A stretch of DNA of 64,000 nucleotides from Thermoplasmata archaeon (GTDB taxonomy: Archaea; Thermoplasmatota; Thermoplasmata; Lutacidiplasmatales; UBA184): assembly GCA_027306505.1 (NCBI GenBank), contig DAHUZP010000072.1, positions 24,018-88,017 of the forward strand, in the 5' to 3' direction. The translations under genes were made by a program, and so were the position numbers. Below, in pieces: positions 59,977 through 64,000 of this stretch; position 1 is the first letter of the stretch; the number at the start of each line of letters is the position of its first letter. The notes beneath the pieces were generated by a model. It saw nothing but the letters and a program-made list of their open reading frames with translations, ran no database searches and was not told where the DNA came from.

Positions 59977-60693
59977 TCAAGGCCCAGCGCTGGAGGACGT
60001 GCTGGGGGATGGGGGGGCTGGCGGAGGTCGAGGCGGGGCTGGGCGCCCCGAGCCCGGTCCCCTTCGAGCATTGCTCCGCATCTCTCGCTCTTCCTTCGCC
60101 CGACCGCTCCGACCGTAGTAGAGGCCCGCGACGAAGGTGACCACGCTGAGGCCGACGACCGCGAAGACCACGAACCAGAACGGCTCGATGAGGGGAGCGG
60201 TCGGAGGCACGGGGGCCGTCATCAAGACCCAGATCTTGCCCCACATCCCGACGCCGTAGTGAGGGATGCAGGTGAACTGATAGTAACCGACACCCTGGAA
60301 GTGGATCGTGACGTGCAGCGTCGAGTCGGCGCTGCCGGTGGCATTGAGGTCGTGAGTGTAGTAGAGGTTGGGCCAGCTGAAGTACGACGCGGCCGAGGAC
60401 TCGTCGAGCGAGGGATCGGATTGGTTCAGCAGGTTCGAGACCGTGAAGGTGTGGGCGATGGAACCGGTGTTCGTCACGGTGAAGGAGACCGTGGAACAGA
60501 CCGGGCCGATGGTCGTCGAGCTCCACGTGAGGGAATCGTAGCCCGAGAGCGACACCGTGGACAGGCAGGTCGTGGCGGGCGATGCCTGTCCCGATGCAGT
60601 TGAGCCAGGCCCGCCCAGGTTAGCGAGGCCGTAGGCCGACAAGGCGAGCGCCGCGGTCAAGAGGATAATCGAGGCTCGGAATGCGCTTCGCAT
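59977..60693 (-). CDS. Membrane-anchored cupredoxin (blue copper protein) 2
   Basis: Paralogue of the preceding cupredoxin, also 238 residues and also starting MRSAxR. Copper ligands: His in GSIAHTFTV and the C-x2-H-x4-M loop CIPHYGVGM. It keeps the extra Cys pair (TTCLST, GPVCST) and the single C-terminal anchor helix, then has a Pro/Ser-rich tail. The two genes are a tandem duplication with conserved promoter placement. Divergent from the oxidase subunit II genes. Confidence 0.9.
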   Translation of the reverse strand: MRSAFRASIILLTAALALSAYGLANLGGPGSTASGQASPATTCLSTVSLSGYDSLTWSSTTIGPVCSTVSFTVTNTGSIAHTFTVSNLLNQSDPSLDESSAASYFSWPNLYYTHDLNATGSADSTLHVTIHFQGVGYYQFTCIPHYGVGMWGKIWVLMTAPVPPTAPLIEPFWFVVFAVVGLSVVTFVAGLYYGRSGRAKEEREMRSNARRGPGSGRPAPPRPPPAPPSPSTSSSAGP

Positions 60694-60741
60694 GAGGTCG
60701 GGGGCAGCGTCTCCGCTTGACCACGACGCACGCGCCCTCGG

Positions 60742-60747
60742 TTAAAA
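60742..60747 (-). promoter_or_regulatory. TATA box of cupredoxin 2
   Basis: TTTTAA core of GTTAAAAC, centred about 52 bases before the ATG at 60693. Spacing implies a leader of about 25 bases, unlike the leaderless genes nearby. Confidence 0.55.
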
Positions 60748-60820
60748 CGGCTATGCCGGGAAGGTCGCGACCTTCCCACCGAGCGATAAAGTGGCCCGGA
60801 GCGTCCTTCGGTTCCGGCGG

Positions 60821-60826
60821 TTTAAT
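60821..60826 (+). promoter_or_regulatory. TATA box of the oxidase subunit II unit
   Basis: TTTAAT, centred 27 bases before the GTG at 60851. It fits leaderless transcription of the small membrane protein and coxB. Confidence 0.55.
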
Positions 60827-60850
60827 GAGGATTGACGCTGCTAGGCCCGC

Positions 60851-61087
60851 GTGGTGAGCCCGCTCGCGTCGTGGACAGGGCCGCTGGTCCGCACCGCCCT
60901 TCAGACCCCCCTACAGCTCACGCAGTTCCTCTTCTGGTACGTCTTCCTGCTCGCCCTCGGCGTGGGGATTGTCTACGTCCTGCTGCTCCTCTGGGCGCTC
61001 GCGAAGCACATCTCCCATGAGCCTCTCGCCAGGGACCGTCCCACGAAACCCTCCCGAGGACCGGAGCGGCCTCCCGCGATGAGGTAG
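60851..61087 (+). CDS. One-helix membrane protein, candidate oxidase subunit IIa
   Basis: A 78-residue product with one long hydrophobic helix (FLFWYVFLLALGVGIVYVLL, about residues 26-50) and a basic C-terminal tail, so by the positive-inside rule its N-terminus is outside. It ends 4 bases before coxB. That subunit II here has only one helix, and normal subunit II begins with a helix of exactly this orientation, so the protein may supply the missing helix, as subunit IIa does in ba3 oxidases. GTG start, TATA at -27; the next codon is also GTG. Confidence 0.75.
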   Translation: MVSPLASWTGPLVRTALQTPLQLTQFLFWYVFLLALGVGIVYVLLLLWALAKHISHEPLARDRPTKPSRGPERPPAMR

Positions 61088-61091
61088 GACC

Positions 61092-61772
61092 ATGAAGGGA
61101 GAGAGCTCGAGCCTGCCCGACGTCCCGCCCATCCCCTCCAAGCCGCTCGCTTCCCCCTCCGCCTCGTCGGCCAAGGAGAGCGCGGCACCGAAGGGCGAGG
61201 CCGCTCTTCCTTCCCCCCCGCGGGGAGCGCTCCCCACGCAGAGCTCGCGTGCTCGGGCCACAGCGAGCCACCGACGCTGGAAGCAGATCGAATGGGCCTG
61301 GACCCTCATCCCCGTCGCGATGCTCCTCAGCGTCGCTGGCCTCACCGTGGGGGTCCTCTACAACCTCGACACGGGGCCCACCGCCTACGGCGCGACCCCC
61401 AACTGGTATGTGAACGTCACCGGTCAGCAGTTCTACTGGAGCTTCACCTACACTTCCCCCTACGCCCAGGAAGTGTTCAAGACCTACAACGTGACCAACG
61501 AGAGCTCCGTCCTCTGGATCCCCCAGAACGCGGTGGTCTGGCTCAACGTGACCTCCGTGGACGTGGTCCACTCCTTCAACATTCCCCAGCTCGGCGTCCG
61601 CATCGATGCGATCCCGGGAAGGATCAACCACTACTGGTTCACGATCCCCCAGGGCGCACAGCCCGGCCAGGAGTACCTCATCCAGTGCACGGAGTTCTGC
61701 GGCCAGGGTCACTACAGCATGATCGCCTACGTGATGGTGGGCAAGAGCAGCGGGCTCCTGCCGCCCAACTGA
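61092..61772 (+). CDS. coxB: Cytochrome c oxidase subunit II (CuA)
   Basis: Carries the dinuclear CuA centre that accepts electrons from the soluble or anchored carrier. Ligands: His-160 (VVHSF), and CTEFCGQGHYSM with Cys-199, Glu-201, Cys-203, His-207 and Met-210, all present. The first 60 residues are a Ser/Pro-rich, presumably cytoplasmic, segment; then only one transmembrane helix (about 66-92) instead of the usual two. No cytochrome c domain is fused. GAGGTAG just before the ATG is a likely ribosome binding site. The matching subunit I is on the opposite strand 8 kb away. Confidence 0.94.
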   Translation: MKGESSSLPDVPPIPSKPLASPSASSAKESAAPKGEAALPSPPRGALPTQSSRARATASHRRWKQIEWAWTLIPVAMLLSVAGLTVGVLYNLDTGPTAYGATPNWYVNVTGQQFYWSFTYTSPYAQEVFKTYNVTNESSVLWIPQNAVVWLNVTSVDVVHSFNIPQLGVRIDAIPGRINHYWFTIPQGAQPGQEYLIQCTEFCGQGHYSMIAYVMVGKSSGLLPPN

Positions 61773-61818
61773 AGCGACCTCCGCGCTCCACGCGCCGACC
61801 TCTTGGGCGCTTCGAGCC

Positions 61819-62376
61819 CTAGCTCGGCTCGCTCGAGCACGCTCGGGCCCATTGCTGGAGCTTGAGCAGCGTGTTCCAATTGCGGCCCGTCCCGCGGGTC
61901 CCCAGGGCACGCTCGATCCGGGCGAGCGTGAGCTTCGACCGGCCTATGCCCTCGGGGTAGGTCGCGTAGAGGTACCGGCGCCCCAAACGGACCTCCTCGG
62001 GCCCCTGGTTCATCACTTGGAGACGGTCGAACCCCTCCTGCGAGGGCTGCCCTTTCAACAGGAAAGCGACGAGGTGGGAGGGGTCCGTCCTGGCGAAGGC
62101 CGGGAACGGGTTCGCGTGGACGATCTCCTCCCACTCGCCCTGGGTTCGGACCATGTAGTCCGTGTCGAGCCCTAGCACCTCCCGTGTCGACCGCTCCAGC
62201 TCCTCCTCGAGCTTGAGGGGGGTGCGGCCTTGAGCCTGGAAGACCAGGTTGCCCGTCCTTGACCAGGACCGCACCTGGGCGAGCCCACGTCCCTCCAGCA
62301 AACGTACGAGGTCCTTGGGGGGGACCGAGCGGGTCCCTACGTTGACCGCGCGGAGCAGCGCCACGAAGACGGGCAA
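61819..62376 (-). CDS. DUF1697 family protein
   Basis: A 185-residue cytosolic protein. FVALLRAVNVGTRSVPPKDLVRLLE, SWSRTGNLVFQA (the S-x-x-TGNVVF-type signature) and GTRGTGRNWNTLLKL at the end are diagnostic of DUF1697. The family is common in bacteria and of unknown function. It lies between convergent coxB and the large cupredoxin; no functional tie to respiration is evident. Confidence 0.92.
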   Translation of the reverse strand: MPVFVALLRAVNVGTRSVPPKDLVRLLEGRGLAQVRSWSRTGNLVFQAQGRTPLKLEEELERSTREVLGLDTDYMVRTQGEWEEIVHANPFPAFARTDPSHLVAFLLKGQPSQEGFDRLQVMNQGPEEVRLGRRYLYATYPEGIGRSKLTLARIERALGTRGTGRNWNTLLKLQQWARACSSEPS

Positions 62377-62430
62377 GGCTCCGCGCTGAACCCCCGCAGC
62401 GGTCCCGAGCGAAGGCGGCCTGAGGCGGCC

Positions 62431-63489
62431 TCAGTCCTTGGAGGCGGGGCGCTGAGCCGGGGCGGCCGAGACCGCGCGTTCGTTCTGGCCCATGAGGACC
62501 AGGAACGCGGCCCCGCCGATGACCACGGCACCCAGGGCGAGGTAGGCGTATTGGATGACGCCCTGCATCTGAGGGATGCTCGCGGCCGGGGTGGGCGCGA
62601 CCCCGACGTAGAGGTGCCCCCACATCCCGGACTGGAAATGCCCTGGGACCAGGCAGACGAACCAGTAGATGCCGGCCTGAGGGATGATCGTGGGGGGAGA
62701 GGTCCAGGTGGTCCCCGGGTCCTGGAAGCCGGAGTCCAGGAGCGGCTTGTTCAGGCAGGCGTCGTTGCTGGGGAGCGCGACCCCCGTCACGATGTTGCTG
62801 TCGTTGGAACAGGCATCGAGGGTGAAGGTGTGCTGGTAGCCCTGTACCCCGAAGACCACGATGAGGGGGATCCCGGGGCTGACCGTCGCGACGTTGGGGA
62901 CGAAGGTGATCTGAGCGGTACCGTTGACGAACAGGTACTGGCGGCTCGCCGAGCCGGGAGGGAGGACGTGGAGGCTGGCGAAGAAGTTCGCGCTGAGGTA
63001 GGGGTAGTACGCGACGATCTCGTAGGTGCCGGCGGTGGTGATGTTGAGCACGACCGTCTGGTTCGTCCCCGGGGCGAGCCACACGCTCGTGAGGTTGTGG
63101 CCGTTGAGCGTCGCGTTGAGCGAGGACGGCGTGGAGGCATTGGCGGAGCTGATGACCCCGTTCGGGACCGAGTACACCACGAAGGAGTGGTCGACGGAGC
63201 CGTTGTTCCAGAGACCGATGGAGAGGGGGGCGTCCGCCGTCACGACGTTGGAGCTCGTGCCGAAGTAGAAGCCGGGGGAGGTGTCGTTGAGCAGGAGATG
63301 GATATAGAAGGTGGAGGCGACCAGCGGTTTGGCCGCCGCGACCGCCCCGTTCGGCGGGATCGCGCCGTAGTGGGCCGCGACGGGGAGGAAGGCGGCACCG
63401 CCCAGGGCGGCCAGGACGAGCAGGGTGGAAATGACCCCGCGACGGGAACGGATGCGCTCCCCCAGGCCCGACCGCCACGCCCGACGCAT
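62431..63489 (-). CDS. Two-domain membrane cupredoxin
   Basis: A 352-residue exported protein. Signal anchor (about 18-38), a first cupredoxin-like domain with VDHSFVVYS but no Cys in the copper loop (AYYPYLSANFFASL), so it likely lacks type 1 copper, and a second domain with His-220 (YQHTFTLDA) and CLVPGHFQSGM giving Cys-279, His-284 and Met-289 (C-x4-H-x4-M). A C-terminal anchor helix follows. Two extra Cys (DACSND, NDACLN) flank the second domain. Start from the TATA box; a longer frame to 63591 would overlap the next gene. Confidence 0.88.
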   Translation of the reverse strand: MRRAWRSGLGERIRSRRGVISTLLVLAALGGAAFLPVAAHYGAIPPNGAVAAAKPLVASTFYIHLLLNDTSPGFYFGTSSNVVTADAPLSIGLWNNGSVDHSFVVYSVPNGVISSANASTPSSLNATLNGHNLTSVWLAPGTNQTVVLNITTAGTYEIVAYYPYLSANFFASLHVLPPGSASRQYLFVNGTAQITFVPNVATVSPGIPLIVVFGVQGYQHTFTLDACSNDSNIVTGVALPSNDACLNKPLLDSGFQDPGTTWTSPPTIIPQAGIYWFVCLVPGHFQSGMWGHLYVGVAPTPAASIPQMQGVIQYAYLALGAVVIGGAAFLVLMGQNERAVSAAPAQRPASKD

Positions 63490-63512
63490 CGGCCCGCGCG
63501 ACCTCGTTCTCC

Positions 63513-63520
63513 TTGATAAC
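63513..63520 (-). promoter_or_regulatory. TATA box of the two-domain cupredoxin
   Basis: GTTATCAA on the minus strand, centred 27 bases before the ATG at 63489, leaderless spacing. Confidence 0.55.
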
Positions 63521-63556
63521 GGTGCCGTGGTCGCGGAGTTTGGGACAAAGCCCCCC

Positions 63557-63793
63557 CTATCCGGCGGGGCGACGTAGGCGTCTCCACTCACGAGGCTGCA
63601 GCACCACCGTCCACCCGTAGACCTCCTTGACGAACTGCTGCAGGAGTTCCACCACGCGCTCCCGGTCCTCCACCCTTACGATCAGCACGCCCCGCTTGAT
63701 TCTCCAGTGCGGGAGGCCCTCCAGGAGCCCGCGACGAGGATACTGCCGCCCTCGGGTCGTGGTCTCCTGTCCGTGCAGCTTCTGGGAGAGCAT
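63557..63793 (-). CDS. Small soluble orphan
   Basis: About 78 residues from the ATG at 63793 (an ATG at 63826 would add 11). The middle GVLIVRVEDRERVVELLQQF followed by VYGWTVVLQPREW looks like a compact strand-helix-strand unit; the ends are basic. No family recognised. Divergent from a partial plus-strand gene at the window edge. Confidence 0.5.
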   Translation of the reverse strand: MLSQKLHGQETTTRGRQYPRRGLLEGLPHWRIKRGVLIVRVEDRERVVELLQQFVKEVYGWTVVLQPREWRRLRRPAG

Positions 63794-63847
63794 GTTGGCC
63801 CGACCCGGGCTAGCCCCCGAGTTCACGTAGACGATCAGGACCCCTTC

Positions 63848-64000
63848 GTGAACTACTTCCAGCGAGTGCGGGTGGAGGCCACCTGGTGGTCGAGAGAAGC
63901 TCGGAACCCGGGAAAGATCCGCAAACGGCTCCCTCCTGGGAAGGAGACGGAGGCGATGCTCAGGGGTGTCGTGAGGAACCTTCGGCGCCTCTGCTACCCG
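63848..64000 (+). CDS. Partial gene at the right window edge
   Basis: Open from a GTG at 63848 to the last base (51 codons so far), beginning VNYFQRVRVEATWWSREA and then a basic helical segment. Codon use is like the surrounding genes. Too short to assign. Confidence 0.45.
   Translation, partial: MNYFQRVRVEATWWSREARNPGKIRKRLPPGKETEAMLRGVVRNLRRLCYP

Noticed and set aside
61727-63478. 583-codon minus-strand frame over the DUF1697 and cupredoxin genes
   Set aside because: It overlaps two recognised genes in another frame and has no motif of its own.
1-64000. CRISPR array, rRNA genes, intact insertion sequence, replication origin
   Set aside because: No regularly spaced direct repeats, rRNA sequence, transposase with terminal repeats, or Orc1/Cdc6 gene was found while reading the window.

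Overview
This window is very GC-rich archaeal DNA. The archaeal markers are a Dph2 diphthamide enzyme, a NAC homologue with a UBA tail, DUF131 and PAC2 family proteins, a LsrF/DhnA-type aldolase, and many genes whose start codon lies 25-31 bases after a TATA-like box (leaderless transcripts, often with GTG starts). A bacterial-type GrpE, a class II HMG-CoA reductase, an acid-type sedolisin protease, sulfoquinovose synthesis and a complete aerobic respiratory cluster with Tat genes point to an aerobic, probably acid-tolerant member of the Thermoplasmatota. This lineage call is an inference from gene content only.

Layout. 1-5.8 kb: grpE, class II HMG-CoA reductase, pdxT, then a large polytopic protein with Asp-box repeats. 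5.9-10.7 kb: an orphan winged-helix protein and a sedolisin (S53) protease with PKD-like repeats and a cytoplasmic zinc ribbon. 10.7-15.9 kb (minus strand): housekeeping genes (DUF131, dph2, Nudix, NAC, four-CBS plus HPF-like protein, GNAT, PAC2). 16.1-24 kb (plus strand): UDP-sulfoquinovose synthase next to a GalU-like enzyme, a coiled-coil orphan, a metallo-beta-lactamase, an M20 peptidase and two coupled GT4 glycosyltransferases. 24-29.8 kb: an aminotransferase, a 937-residue surface protein, purA. 29.8-31 kb: tRNA-Val(CAC) followed by a gene-poor stretch of atypical composition with a degraded-looking reading frame. 31-37.3 kb: a GvpD/KaiC-like ATPase, a giant surface protein with about 88-residue repeats that end in glycosylation sequons, and a coiled-coil protein. 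37.4-49.6 kb: metabolic genes (class III aminotransferase, epimerase, alcohol dehydrogenase, LsrF-like aldolase, FMN reductase, sugar nucleotidyltransferase, thyX) and orphans.

49.7-63.5 kb is the most interesting part: an aerobic electron-transfer island. One long minus-strand transcription unit runs tatA, a Pro-rich orphan, tatC, a tatA-like gene, a small membrane protein, the Rieske protein, cytochrome b, a small membrane protein, an unusual coxA with a 280-residue N-terminal extension, and ctaA, followed by ctaB from its own promoter. Next to it are two paralogous membrane-anchored cupredoxins with matching promoters. On the plus strand a one-helix 78-residue protein sits directly before a one-helix CuA subunit II, and a third, two-domain cupredoxin follows. 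Together they suggest a chain quinol, cytochrome b/Rieske, blue copper proteins, CuA, heme-copper oxidase, with the Tat translocon that exports the folded Rieske protein encoded in the same operon. No CxxCH cytochrome c motif was seen in the called proteins.

The surface theme (sulfoquinovose, two GT4 enzymes, a second NDP-sugar enzyme, and large exported proteins rich in N-x-S/T) suggests a heavily glycosylated cell envelope. No CRISPR array, rRNA, intact insertion sequence or replication origin was recognised. Both window ends cut through neighbouring sequence.
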